Source: Pseudolabrys sp.
Lineage (GTDB): Bacteria; Pseudomonadota; Alphaproteobacteria; Rhizobiales; Xanthobacteraceae
Length of the DNA: 35,374 nt
Assembly (NCBI GenBank): GCA_029255525.1
Contig: JANLJK010000305.1
Coordinates: 1-35,374, forward strand
Direction: 5' to 3'
Part shown: piece after piece, positions 18,132 through 27,383 of the stretch
Layout of the letters: each line of letters starts with the position of its first letter
Position numbering within the stretch: the stretch's first letter is position 1
The notes under the pieces: generated by a model
The model's database searches: none
What the model saw: only the letters and a program-made list of their open reading frames with translations
What the model was told of the DNA's origin: nothing
Program-made: the position numbers and the translations under genes

Positions 18132-19154
18132 TTAGAAGTTTACGATGACCTTGCCGAATACCTGCCGGCTTTCGATGCGCGCCAGGCCGCGCTCAAGCTC
18201 GGCGAGCGGCACTTCGGTGTCGATGATCGGGTCCATGCCGGCCGCCATCTTCGACAGGCTGTCGCGGATGTTGCGGATCTGGCAGCCGAACGAGCCGAAA
18301 ATTTTGTACTGCTGCTGGAACAGCTGCATCAGATTGATGGTCACGGTCGGGCCGGCGGTCGAGCCGCAGGTGACGAGACGTCCGCCGCGTTTGAGGACGA
18401 GCAGCGAACCGTTGAAGCCCTCGCCGCCGACATGCTCGAACACGACGTCGACGCCCTTCTTGGCGGTGAGCTTGCGCGTCACGCCTTCGAAGCGGTCCTT
18501 CTTGTAATTGATGACGTGATCGGCCCCTAACGCCTTGGCCTTCTCGGCCTTCTCGTCGTCGCCGACGGTGGTGATGACGGTGCAGCCGAGCGCCTTGGCC
18601 ATCTTGATGGCGACCGAGCCGATGCCCGATCCGCCGGCATGCACGAGCACGGTCTCGCCGGGCTTGAGCTTGGCATTGTCGAACAGCATGTGCTCGGTGG
18701 TGCCGAAGGCGATCGGCGCGCAGGCCGCGTCGCGCAGCGAGACATTATCCGGCACCGGCACGACCAGCCGCGCCGGCAGGTTCAACAGATCGCGGGCGAA
18801 GCCGTCGATATGAAAGCCCATGATGCCGGCGACGTTTTCGCACAGATTGTCGCGGCCCTCGCGGCAGGCGTCGCAATGCCCACAGGTCATGGCGCCGTAC
18901 ATCACGACCTTCTGGCCGGGCTTGAAGTTGGTTACGCCGGCGCCGAGCGCCGCGATCTCGCCGGAAGCTTCGGCGCCCACGACCAGCGGCATCTTGCGCT
19001 TGGCGAAAGCCATGCCGCGGAAGCCCCAGAGGTCGAGGTGGTTCAGCGCCACCGCCTTGATGCGGATCTGCACCTCGCCTTCGGCGGGGGCGGGCGGCTC
19101 GGGAAGTTCGACAAGCTCGAGCTTGCGGTCGGCGATGAGTTGCAGGGCGCGCAT
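18132..19154 (-). CDS. Zinc-type alcohol dehydrogenase/quinone oxidoreductase of the VLCFA cluster
   Basis: MDR family: GAEASGEIAALG, CGHCDACREGRDNLC Zn-binding Cys cluster, VHAGGSGIGSVAIKMAKALG Rossmann motif; position matches adh2XL. Confidence 0.88.
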   Translation of the reverse strand: MRALQLIADRKLELVELPEPPAPAEGEVQIRIKAVALNHLDLWGFRGMAFAKRKMPLVVGAEASGEIAALGAGVTNFKPGQKVVMYGAMTCGHCDACREGRDNLCENVAGIMGFHIDGFARDLLNLPARLVVPVPDNVSLRDAACAPIAFGTTEHMLFDNAKLKPGETVLVHAGGSGIGSVAIKMAKALGCTVITTVGDDEKAEKAKALGADHVINYKKDRFEGVTRKLTAKKGVDVVFEHVGGEGFNGSLLVLKRGGRLVTCGSTAGPTVTINLMQLFQQQYKIFGSFGCQIRNIRDSLSKMAAGMDPIIDTEVPLAELERGLARIESRQVFGKVIVNF

Positions 19155-19179
19155 GGGACTCTTCGAGTTGAGCAGGCGG

Positions 19180-20451
19180 TCAGGCCGGCTCGAGCCCCAT
19201 GACCAGCGAGACGTTCTGCCCGCCGAAGCCGAAGGAGTTCGAGATGGCGTGCTTGAGCTTGGCGTCGCGGGCCTTGTTCGGCACCACGTCGAGCGGGATG
19301 GCCGGATCGGGCGTGTCGTAATTGATGGTGGGTGGAATGCGCTGGTTCTGCAGCGTGAGGATCGAGAACACCGCCTCGACCGCGCCGGCCGCCGACAGAG
19401 TGTGGCCGATCATCGACTTGTTGGACGAGACCGGCAGGCTCTTGACGCGCTCGCCGAACACCGTCGAGCAGCCGAGATATTCCATCTTGTCGTTTTCCGG
19501 CGTCGAGGTGCCGTGCGCATTCACGTAGTCGATGTCGTCGGGCGTAAGGCCGGCGTCGTGGATCGCGCTGGCGATGCAGCCGATGATCGGCTTGCCGTCC
19601 GGGCTCGAGCGGGTGCGGTGGAAGGCATCGGTCATCTCGCCGCAGCCTTCGAGCACGCCGAGGATCGTGGCGCCGCGCGCTTTGGCGGAGTCATAGCTTT
19701 CCAGCACCAAGGCGCCAGCGCCTTCCGCCATCACGAAGCCGTCGCGGGTCTTGGAGAAGGGCCGCGCCGCCTTGGCGGGCTGATCGTTCTGGGTCGAAAG
19801 CGCCGACAGCAGCGAGAAGCGGATGACGGCTTCAGGGTTGATCGAGCCGTCGGTGCCGATGCACAAAGCCGCGTCGGTCTCGCCGCGGCGGATGGCTTCG
19901 ACGCCGAGCTGGATCGCGGTCGCGCCGGAGGCACAGGCGGTCGACAGCGAAATCGGCGTGCCGCGTGTGCCGAACTTCTCGGCCAGATGATCGGCAACCG
20001 AGCCGAACAGGAAGCGCTCGTGATAGGCGGGGAACTTGTCGCTCACCCGCAGCAGGTCGGCATAAGAGACCTTGTCATTGGCGCCGGCCACCGCGCTGAT
20101 CTCCAGCCGCTGCGGCCATTCCATTTCGATCGGCGGCACGGCGAGGAAGAGGGGCCCCGGGAATGCGCCGGGCGTGCCGACGCCGGACTGCCCGATCGCC
20201 TCTTCGGCGGCCAGGTTGGCGAAGCTTTCGGCAAGAGCGGCGGTGCAAGGCTGCGCCGTCAGATAATCGATGGTGCCGGCGATGCGGGTCTTCATGCCGT
20301 CGGTGGCAAAGCGGGTAATGGTGCGGATGCCGGATTCACCGGCGGTCAGCTTGGCCCAGTTGTCCGTCTTGCCGGCGCCGAGCGAGGTAACCACACCGAG
20401 GCCGGTCACCACCACGAGAGGTCGGCCCATCTTATCCTTGCCCGAAGCCAT
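19180..20451 (-). CDS. Beta-ketoacyl-ACP synthase (FabF-like) with intact Cys-His-His triad
   Basis: Active-site Cys in ISLSTACASGATAIQ; VNAHGTSTPENDKMEYLG and SNKSMIGHTLSAAGAVEA His motifs. Confidence 0.92.
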   Translation of the reverse strand: MASGKDKMGRPLVVVTGLGVVTSLGAGKTDNWAKLTAGESGIRTITRFATDGMKTRIAGTIDYLTAQPCTAALAESFANLAAEEAIGQSGVGTPGAFPGPLFLAVPPIEMEWPQRLEISAVAGANDKVSYADLLRVSDKFPAYHERFLFGSVADHLAEKFGTRGTPISLSTACASGATAIQLGVEAIRRGETDAALCIGTDGSINPEAVIRFSLLSALSTQNDQPAKAARPFSKTRDGFVMAEGAGALVLESYDSAKARGATILGVLEGCGEMTDAFHRTRSSPDGKPIIGCIASAIHDAGLTPDDIDYVNAHGTSTPENDKMEYLGCSTVFGERVKSLPVSSNKSMIGHTLSAAGAVEAVFSILTLQNQRIPPTINYDTPDPAIPLDVVPNKARDAKLKHAISNSFGFGGQNVSLVMGLEPA

Positions 20452-20462
20452 GTTCGCTCTCC

Positions 20463-21653
20463 TCAGCCGGCTCGTTCCACCAGCGCCAGGCCTTCGCCGC
20501 GCCAGTGGCCGACACCGGTCACCAGGACCTGATCGAGCGGCCCGTTCATCGGCTTCTCCAGCCCCGACGAGTCGCTGGGCGGAAACAGACTACCATGCGC
20601 CAGCGCCACCGTAGCGAGCGCGAGATTCATGGCGAATTGCGGCTCCAACCCATGTCCGAGATAGGAACCGGTGGCGCGGACGGCAAGGTCGCCGTGCTGC
20701 GCGAGAAACGCGCGTTCTTCGGTCGTGGCCGGCTGGGCGCCGGTCGCCCCCGAGAGCACCGCCGCGCCGCTCTTCACCTTGTCCTTGACCTTGTCCCACA
20801 GGCCGGCGAGCGAGGCGGTAACGGTACCCGGCGTCTTGCGGCTGGCGCGGTCGGAAACGACGGCGGTCAGGCGCGCCAGCGGCTTGGCGCCGCGCGCCTC
20901 GGCATGGTCGCGCGCTTCGATCACGAGGAAAGCGCCGAGCGAGCCGAGCGCAAAGCCGCCCACGCCCTCGCGCTGCCAGACCGGCGCGAGCTTGTCCTTC
21001 AGCGCCAGCTTGGCGAATTCGTAGAGCATCAGCAGGTCTTGGCGTTCGCCATTATGGGCGCCGCCGACGAGCGCGATGTCGCTCTGGCCGGCGACGATGC
21101 GCGAATGGGCGATGCGCACGGCGTCGACGCCGGCGGACTCTTCGCCCATGAAAGTTCGCGACGAGCCGGTCACGCCATGCACGATCGAGATATTGCCGGC
21201 GAGCAGATTGGAAAGCTGCGCCAGGAAGAGGGTGGGGCGCAGGTCGCTCATCAGCCTTTCGTTGAGGAAGGCCGGTGGATTGGCGGCGCCCGGTATGCCG
21301 GACAGGATCGTGGAGTCGACATTGAGATCGCGCTCGCCGCCGCCGGCGGCGACGATCATGTCCATGCGCGAGAGGACATCGCTATTGTCCTTCACGCCAG
21401 CGGAGTCGAGCGCGCAACCGGCCGCATAGGTGCCGATGCGCTGCCAGTTCTCCATCTGGCGCTGCTCTCTTTTCGAGATCTGGGTGTCGAAATTGATCGG
21501 CGCCAGCGGATGCACGACGAAGGGCGCGAAGGTCGTGGCATCGGCCGCAGGCTGCGCCAGCATGAGTTTCTGCCAGTGCGCATCCGGGCCTTCGCCCAGG
21601 CACGACACGATGCCGATACCGGTAATCCAGGCCTCACGTGCGCCCTCAGCCAT
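20463..21653 (-). CDS. Beta-ketoacyl-ACP synthase family protein lacking the usual active-site cysteine
   Basis: Thiolase-fold KS features (ITGIGIVSCLGEG, GGFALGSLGAFLVIEARDHAEARG, RATGSYLGHGLEPQFAMNLALA), but the TACA region reads HGVTGSSRTFMGEESAGVDA. ATG at 21653. Confidence 0.83.
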   Translation of the reverse strand: MAEGAREAWITGIGIVSCLGEGPDAHWQKLMLAQPAADATTFAPFVVHPLAPINFDTQISKREQRQMENWQRIGTYAAGCALDSAGVKDNSDVLSRMDMIVAAGGGERDLNVDSTILSGIPGAANPPAFLNERLMSDLRPTLFLAQLSNLLAGNISIVHGVTGSSRTFMGEESAGVDAVRIAHSRIVAGQSDIALVGGAHNGERQDLLMLYEFAKLALKDKLAPVWQREGVGGFALGSLGAFLVIEARDHAEARGAKPLARLTAVVSDRASRKTPGTVTASLAGLWDKVKDKVKSGAAVLSGATGAQPATTEERAFLAQHGDLAVRATGSYLGHGLEPQFAMNLALATVALAHGSLFPPSDSSGLEKPMNGPLDQVLVTGVGHWRGEGLALVERAG

Positions 21654-22119
21654 GGGCCGGGACCTCACTCGGGAAACCAATACGGTCGGCTTGGGCGCGC
21701 ATCTGTTGGCTCATTTCTTCGTTCGGGAAGGGCATCACGCGCAGTGTGAGCACCGCGTCGCAGATTGGTTTGCCCTTGGTCGAGATACTGGCCTTCGTAA
21801 CGGCGTAGCCAGAGCCCTCATGCAACAGCGTCGCGGTGACGGCGAGCACCATGCCGGGCGTCACGAAGGTGCGGAACTTGGCGTCCTTGACCGCGGCCAG
21901 GAACGGCATGCGCTCAAAACGGTTGGCGGCGACCACCAGCCAGCCGGACGTCTGCGCCATGGTTTCGACGAGCAACACGCCCGGCATCAGCGGATAACCG
22001 GGGAAGTGGCCTTCGAAGATCGTGCTTGTCGTGGGAACCGTGGCCTCGGTGCTGATCGTCCGATCGTCGAGACGAAGCTCGACGATCCGGTCGATCAGCT
22101 GAAAATACTCGAGACGCAT
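21646..22119 (-). CDS. FabZ-like 3-hydroxyacyl-ACP dehydratase of the VLCFA cluster
   Basis: Hotdog motif FEGHFPGYPLMPGVLLVETMAQTSGWLV. True start MRLEYFQLIDRI at 22119, not the longer ORF start. C-terminus overlaps the next CDS start. Confidence 0.9.
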   Translation of the reverse strand: MRLEYFQLIDRIVELRLDDRTISTEATVPTTSTIFEGHFPGYPLMPGVLLVETMAQTSGWLVVAANRFERMPFLAAVKDAKFRTFVTPGMVLAVTATLLHEGSGYAVTKASISTKGKPICDAVLTLRVMPFPNEEMSQQMRAQADRIGFPSEVPAHG

Positions 22120-22130
22120 GAGACCGACTT

Positions 22131-22412
22131 TTACGCCCCTTTGGCAGCGACGAGTTCGTCGATGCGGGCGCTCAGGTTCTTGAGGACGAAATACTGGTCG
22201 GTTGTGGCCTTGCCGTCGTTGACTTCCTGGGTCCACTGCTCGAGCGGCAGCTTGATGCCGAAGGCCTTGTCGATCGCGAAGGCGATATCGAGGAAATCCA
22301 GGCTGTCGATGCCCAGATCGTTGATGGCGTGGCTCTCGGGCGTGATGGAGTCGCGCGGAATATCGCAGGTCTCGGCGATAATATTGGCGATCGTTTCGAA
22401 CGTCGAGGACAT
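22131..22412 (-). CDS. acpXL: Acyl carrier protein AcpXL
   Basis: [29 protein letters not shown] phosphopantetheine site; 93 aa; heads the VLCFA operon. Confidence 0.92.
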   Translation of the reverse strand: MSSTFETIANIIAETCDIPRDSITPESHAINDLGIDSLDFLDIAFAIDKAFGIKLPLEQWTQEVNDGKATTDQYFVLKNLSARIDELVAAKGA

Positions 22413-22610
22413 CGGTAACTCTCTGATTAATAAGGAGTTTAAGATAACGGGCAGCCAAAAGCGCCCGGCCTCGCGCGCTCAGCCCCCGAGCCCGGCTTTG
22501 CTACCGGTAAGTGGTCGGTTGCCCGTATAGCGAAGCGGCGGGCTTAGTTCAATGGCGGCGGGGCTTTAACCCCGGTCACTGGATAACCTCCGCATGGCGG
22601 CGCCGGGCCA

Positions 22611-22928
22611 CTACCAGCGGCTGGTCCCGGCCTCGACGGGCGAACAGCCCCGGCGGCCCGACAGGACGCAGTCCTGGTTCTTACGCATCGAGGCCATGGT
22701 GTCAGCCAGCCAGATCGCCCCACCGATCAGGGCGATCACGAACAGGAAGGCGGCGGCGTTGACCAGCATCCGGTGCCGGTAGTCCTGGGCGTCTTCGGGG
22801 CCCCCTTCGAATTTGGAGAGGTTTTCCGCTGGGGAGGGGCTGGCCGGGGGCTTTTGCGCTGCGTTGCGGCCGGGCCGGAAGGGCACGACCCGCGGCGAGC
22901 TGTCGGGGGATGAATTCGGACCGGTCAT
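22611..22928 (-). CDS. Small single-TM hypothetical protein
   Basis: Pro/Ser-rich N-terminus plus one TM (MLVNAAAFLFVIALIGGAIWLADTM); codirectional with the acpXL operon. Confidence 0.65.
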   Translation of the reverse strand: MTGPNSSPDSSPRVVPFRPGRNAAQKPPASPSPAENLSKFEGGPEDAQDYRHRMLVNAAAFLFVIALIGGAIWLADTMASMRKNQDCVLSGRRGCSPVEAGTSRW

Positions 22929-23104
22929 GATGCCGGCATCCTATCACGCTGACGAAGGGGGGCGAATGCTTGGGCGATTTGCAGCCGGCGATTCAAGGAG
23001 AGATGGTCCGTGGCTATCGGGCTCTCCCGTCCAGCCCGGCTTATCAGGGCACGGTGCCGGCCGCGCCATGGACGCTGCGCGGCGAAGCTCCTAAAACCAT
23101 TCCC

Positions 23105-23461
23105 ATGAGTAAGCCCATGCGCTCCCGGCGGCTGATCGCATTGCTCGCGGCCTATGTGGTCGCGCTGCAGGGCTTGTTGCTGCCGTTGACGCTTGTCGCC
23201 TATGCCGCGCCCGAGAGCGTGCTTTGCACCACGACGGGGCCGGAGACGCCCCAGCCTGCTGGCCACGATACCGGCTGCGCCTGTGCTGCCGGTTGCGGCA
23301 TGCAATGCGGTGCGTCCACGCTGGCCGGTCCTCCGGCACAGGCTCTCATTGCCGCGCGCACGGCGGATGCGATTGTCACCGTGCCGTTGCTCTCGGTGCG
23401 CGTTGCCATCCTGTCCCCGGACGGTACGCCGCACAGCCCGCGCGCCCCGCCTGCCGTCTGA
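23105..23461 (+). CDS. Small Cys-rich secreted/membrane protein (DUF2946-like), adjacent to PCuAC
   Basis: Signal-like N-terminus and CTTTG...GHDTGCACAAGCGMQCGAS; immediately upstream of the copper chaperone gene. Confidence 0.6.
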   Translation: MSKPMRSRRLIALLAAYVVALQGLLLPLTLVAYAAPESVLCTTTGPETPQPAGHDTGCACAAGCGMQCGASTLAGPPAQALIAARTADAIVTVPLLSVRVAILSPDGTPHSPRAPPAV

Positions 23462-23540
23462 CGCTGCCTGAACCGTTTCCCTTCATTCTTGGCAAGCCGC
23501 GGCGTACCCGCGCGCCTTGCCTGTCAGGAGCCAAGACGAC

Positions 23541-24038
23541 ATGACACGCACTGCTTTCCTTCTCGCCGCCGCGCTGGCCGCTTTTGCTGCCACGCCTGCT
23601 TCCGCTGACGACGTTACCATCGGCACGCTCAAGATTACCGCGCCTTGGGCGCGGGCCACGCCGAAGGGCGCTGGCGTCGGCGGCGGCTATTTCAAGATCA
23701 CCAACACCGGCACCGCGCCCGATCGTCTCGTCAGCGGTGTCTCGGAGGTGTCCCAGCGCTTCGAAATCCATGAGATGAGCGTCGTGGACGGCATCATGAA
23801 GATGCGCGAAATGCCCAAGGGCATCGAGATCAAGCCGGGCGAGACCATCGAGTTCAAGCCCGGTGGATATCATGTGATGTTCATGGGCTTGAACAAGCAG
23901 CTCATGCAAGGCGGCACCGTCAAGGCGACGCTGCAATTCGAGAAGGCCGGCAAAGTCGATGTCGATTTCAAGATCGAAGGTATCGGCGCGCAGACCGGCG
24001 GCGGTCATGACATGGGTGGCATGAAGCACGGCCATTAA
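23541..24038 (+). CDS. Periplasmic copper chaperone PCuAC
   Basis: Signal peptide; ITAPWARATPKGAGVGGGYFKITNTG, FEIHEMSVVDGIMKMREM, GGYHVMFMGL metal-binding motifs; Met/His-rich tail. Confidence 0.92.
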   Translation: MTRTAFLLAAALAAFAATPASADDVTIGTLKITAPWARATPKGAGVGGGYFKITNTGTAPDRLVSGVSEVSQRFEIHEMSVVDGIMKMREMPKGIEIKPGETIEFKPGGYHVMFMGLNKQLMQGGTVKATLQFEKAGKVDVDFKIEGIGAQTGGGHDMGGMKHGH

Positions 24039-24049
24039 GCGAACGCTTT

Positions 24050-24153
24050 GTAGGGTGGGCTAAGGCGGTGTAGCCGCCGAGCCCACCGGGGGGCTTCAAG
24101 AAGTCGCACCATCGTTGGTGGGCACGGCGCTAACGCGCCTTTGCCCACCCTAC
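24050..24153. repeat. Intergenic inverted repeat GTAGGGTGGGC...GCCCACCCTAC
   Basis: Perfect 11-bp outer arms (24050-24060/24143-24153) with further inner GCCCACC/GGTGGGC complementarity. Confidence 0.78.
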
Positions 24154-24167
24154 GTGCTTGCTCCAAA

Positions 24168-25490
24168 CTACCAGCCGATCGCCTTCGGCAGCCAGGTCGC
24201 AAGACCGGGGAAGGCGAACACCAACACCAGCGCCAGGACCTGCATCCCCACGAACGGCACAATGCCGCGATAGATGTCGCCGGTGGTGACCTCCGGCGGC
24301 GCGACGCCGCGCAGGAAGAACAAGGCCCAGCCGAACGGCGGCGTGAGGAACGAGGTCTGCAGGTTCACGCAGATCAACGTCGCCAGCCATACCATGTCGA
24401 CATTCGCGGCGGTGAACACCGGCAGGAACAGCGGTACAGCGATGTAGGAGATCTCGATCCACTCGATGAAGAAGCCGAGGATGAAGATGATGAACATCAG
24501 GAACCAGATGTCCGCATTGATGCCGCCCGGCAGGTACGCGAAGAGGTCGTGCACGATCTTCTCGCCCTGAAGGCCTCGGAAGGCCAACGCGAAAATCTGC
24601 GCGCACATCAGGATGAACATCATCATCGCGGTCGTCTTGACGGTCGCCTGACAGGTCTCTCGCAGCACGCGCCATGACAGCCGGCCGGTGACCGCCGCGA
24701 TCAGGATCGAGCCGAGGGCGCCCATGGAGGCGGCTTCCGAGGGTGCGGCGATGCCGGCGATGATCGATCCCAAAACCGCGGCGACGAGCCCGACGGGTGG
24801 CGCCACCACCTTGAAAATCTTGGTCGCAAGCTGGCCGCCGGAAAGGAGCGCGCGTTCCTCGGCCGGAATGGCCGGCACTTCCTTCGGGCGTACGATGCCG
24901 AGGACGAGGATGTAGACGCAGTAGATGCCGGCCAGCATCAGGCCGGGGATCATCGCGGCCGCGAACAATGTGCCGACGGATTCGTTCAGGATATCCGCCA
25001 GCAAAATGAGGATCAGGCTTGGCGGGATGATCTGGCCGAGCGTACCGGAAGCGCAGATGACGCCGCAGGCGAGGCCCTTATTGTAGCCACGCCGCAGCAT
25101 GCCGGGCAGCGTCAGCAGGCCGAGTGTCACGACCGTGGCGCCGACGATGCCGGTGGTCGCGCCCATCAGCACGCCGACCAGCACGATGCCGATGCCGAGT
25201 CCGCCGCGCAGCGAACCGGCCAGATGTCCGATTACATCCATCAGGTCCTCGGCGAGCTTGGATCTCTCCAGCATCATGCCCATGAAGACGAAGAGGGGGA
25301 TGGCGAGCAGCGTCGAGTTCGTCACCACGCCGAACAGGCGGTGAGGCAACAGGTTGAACAAAGTCATCCCGAAGCCGAGATAGCCGAACACGAAGCCCGA
25401 CACCGCAAGGGTCATGGCGACGGGAATGCCGGCCATGAGCAGGACGAAAAACGACGCCAGCATCAGGACGGCGTAGTATTCGAGTGGCAT
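24168..25490 (-). CDS. dctM: TRAP transporter large permease (DctM family)
   Basis: 440 aa polytopic; VLMGATTGIVGATVVTLGLLTLPGMLRRGYNKGLACGVICASGTLGQIIPPSLILILLADI. Confidence 0.93.
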   Translation of the reverse strand: MPLEYYAVLMLASFFVLLMAGIPVAMTLAVSGFVFGYLGFGMTLFNLLPHRLFGVVTNSTLLAIPLFVFMGMMLERSKLAEDLMDVIGHLAGSLRGGLGIGIVLVGVLMGATTGIVGATVVTLGLLTLPGMLRRGYNKGLACGVICASGTLGQIIPPSLILILLADILNESVGTLFAAAMIPGLMLAGIYCVYILVLGIVRPKEVPAIPAEERALLSGGQLATKIFKVVAPPVGLVAAVLGSIIAGIAAPSEAASMGALGSILIAAVTGRLSWRVLRETCQATVKTTAMMMFILMCAQIFALAFRGLQGEKIVHDLFAYLPGGINADIWFLMFIIFILGFFIEWIEISYIAVPLFLPVFTAANVDMVWLATLICVNLQTSFLTPPFGWALFFLRGVAPPEVTTGDIYRGIVPFVGMQVLALVLVFAFPGLATWLPKAIGW

Positions 25491-25990
25491 CAGGCTCTCC
25501 GGTAGGCGAGGGTGCTTTTGATCGCTTCCGAGAGCGACTGGAGGAAATACAGAGCGAAGCCGAGAGGGATCAGGCCTTTGACGATGTAGCGGTGATCGAT
25601 GCCGCCGGGATTGGCCGTGCCCTCATTGATGCTCCACGACTGGTAGACGTAAGGGATGCACAGCTTGATCACGAGCGCGCACAGCAGCATGCCGAGGATC
25701 GCCGTGATGATGTCGACCAGGTGTTTGTTCTTCTCGCTGAAGTATTGGAACAGGACGTCGACGCGGACGTGCTCTCCGTGCAGCAGCGCGTAGCACATGC
25801 CGAACACGCAGATCGGCACCATGATGTGCCACTCGAATTCCTGCATCCAGATCGAGCCGATCGAGAAGCCGTAACGTAAGAGCACGTTCGTGCCCATCAC
25901 GAGCGCGAGGCCGAGCGCCAGCCATGCCGTCGCGCGGCCGACGAGATCGACGAAAGTGTCGATCGCGCCGGCCAGCCGTTCTGCCGTCAT
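25490..25990 (-). CDS. dctQ: TRAP transporter small permease (DctQ family)
   Basis: Four-TM small protein between DctM and DctP; ATGA overlaps on both sides. Start MTAERL at 25990. Confidence 0.88.
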   Translation of the reverse strand: MTAERLAGAIDTFVDLVGRATAWLALGLALVMGTNVLLRYGFSIGSIWMQEFEWHIMVPICVFGMCYALLHGEHVRVDVLFQYFSEKNKHLVDIITAILGMLLCALVIKLCIPYVYQSWSINEGTANPGGIDHRYIVKGLIPLGFALYFLQSLSEAIKSTLAYRRA

Positions 25991-27078
25991 CAGGTCGCCT
26001 TGCGGATCTTGGTGTGGTAGACCGTCTCGCTCTTGTCGGCCCATTCGTCGTACTTGGCTTTATAGGCGAAGTAGGAATCATTCACCTTCTTGGTCACCGG
26101 GTCTTTCGCCACGGCTTCCGCCAGTATCTTCGTGGTGGCAGCGCGCAGCGCCTTCACCACGTCATCCGGCAGCGGTTGTGCGATCACGCCTTGGTTCTTG
26201 ACCAAGTCTTCGTAAGCCTCGGCGTTGTTCTTCTGGCACCACGCTTCGCTGATGACGTTGCAGGCCGCGCAGGCGTTTTCGACGATGGCTTTGAGATCGG
26301 GCGGCAGGCTTTCCCACTTCGCCTTGTTGATGGTCAGCTCGCTGGTGGTGGCCATCTCGTGCCAGCCGGTCGTGTAGTAGTACTTGGCGACCTTGTGTAG
26401 CCCGAGCTGACGGTCGAGATAGGGGCCGACGAATTCGGCCGCGTCGATGACGCCACGCTCGAGGTTAGGGAAAATTTCGCCCGGTGCAATGAGACGCGAG
26501 TCGACACCGAGCTCCTTGTAGACGCGGCCCGCAAGACCGGGGATGCGCATCTTGACGCCCTTGAGGTCATCGACCGTCTTGATCTCCTTGCGGAACCAGC
26601 CGGTCATCTGCACGCCGGTATTGCCGCAGGCGAAGGGCACGAGATTGAAACGATCGTAGACCTCGCGCCACAGCTCACGCCCGCCGCCGTCGTAGTACCA
26701 GCCGTTGAAGCCCTGGAAGTTGAGACCGAAGGGGACGGCCGTGAAATACTGCGCCGCGAAGCTCTTGCCGGTCCAGAAATAGGAATTGGCGTAGTTCATC
26801 TCGACGGTGCCGGACGATACCGCATCGAAACCTTCCGCCGCGGGGATCAGCTCGCCGGCACCGTAGAACTGGATCTTCAACCGGCCGCCCGACATCTCCT
26901 CGATGCGCTTGCAGAGATCTTTGGCGCTGCCTGGGCCGGTTGAATAGAACGCGGCGTTCGGGCCATAGAAGCTGGTCATCTTCCAGTTGAAGGTGGTTTG
27001 CGCCTTGGCAACCGCCGGTGCGGCGATCGTGCCGGCAGTGCCCATCAGGGCATACTTGGTGAAATCGCGACGTCGCAT
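25990..27078 (-). CDS. dctP: TRAP transporter solute-binding protein (DctP family, twin-Arg-like signal)
   Basis: MRRRDFTKYALMGTAGTIAAPAVAKA leader; GRLKIQFYGAGELIPAAEGFDAVSSGTVEM; VKMRIPGLAGRVYKELG. Start at 27078. Confidence 0.92.
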   Translation of the reverse strand: MRRRDFTKYALMGTAGTIAAPAVAKAQTTFNWKMTSFYGPNAAFYSTGPGSAKDLCKRIEEMSGGRLKIQFYGAGELIPAAEGFDAVSSGTVEMNYANSYFWTGKSFAAQYFTAVPFGLNFQGFNGWYYDGGGRELWREVYDRFNLVPFACGNTGVQMTGWFRKEIKTVDDLKGVKMRIPGLAGRVYKELGVDSRLIAPGEIFPNLERGVIDAAEFVGPYLDRQLGLHKVAKYYYTTGWHEMATTSELTINKAKWESLPPDLKAIVENACAACNVISEAWCQKNNAEAYEDLVKNQGVIAQPLPDDVVKALRAATTKILAEAVAKDPVTKKVNDSYFAYKAKYDEWADKSETVYHTKIRKAT

Positions 27079-27336
27079 GACTAACCCCCGCTCTCGTGCA
27101 ATGCGCAGCGAATATGCGCGGCTCTGCATGAGCAAGCGACGTGCCATTTCCGGACTGAATGTGTGATTTCAGCGGTTTGTATCGCGCCCGTATGGGGCGG
27201 ATGACATGCTGCCTAATTGCGCGGCGTGACGCGTATGGACATGGGCAACTAGGCGGCAGGTGTTGCGCCAGTGGTTGCTAAAGCGACCATATCGCTGCGC
27301 GTTAAGGGGTCGATTGTTCAGAATGTTAAAAGGAGC

Positions 27337-27366
27337 GGACATCCCGGCGCTGAGGCCGGGATGTCC
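27337..27366 (-). terminator. Rho-independent-like hairpin downstream of the CMD-family gene
   Basis: Perfect 12-bp stem GGACATCCCGGC-GCTGAG-GCCGGGATGTCC; the minus strand continues CGCTCCTTTTAAC. Confidence 0.75.
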
Positions 27367-27383
27367 GTATGCCAAGCCCGTGC

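Noticed and set aside
18820-20532. 570-aa plus-strand ORF across the VLCFA operon
   Set aside because: Overlaps two confident minus-strand genes and has shadow-ORF composition.
22538-22555. GCGGGCTTAGTTCAATGG resembles the 5' end of a tRNA-Gly
   Set aside because: Following sequence does not provide D-arm completion, an anticodon arm, T-arm or acceptor 3' strand; probably coincidence or at most a tiny remnant.
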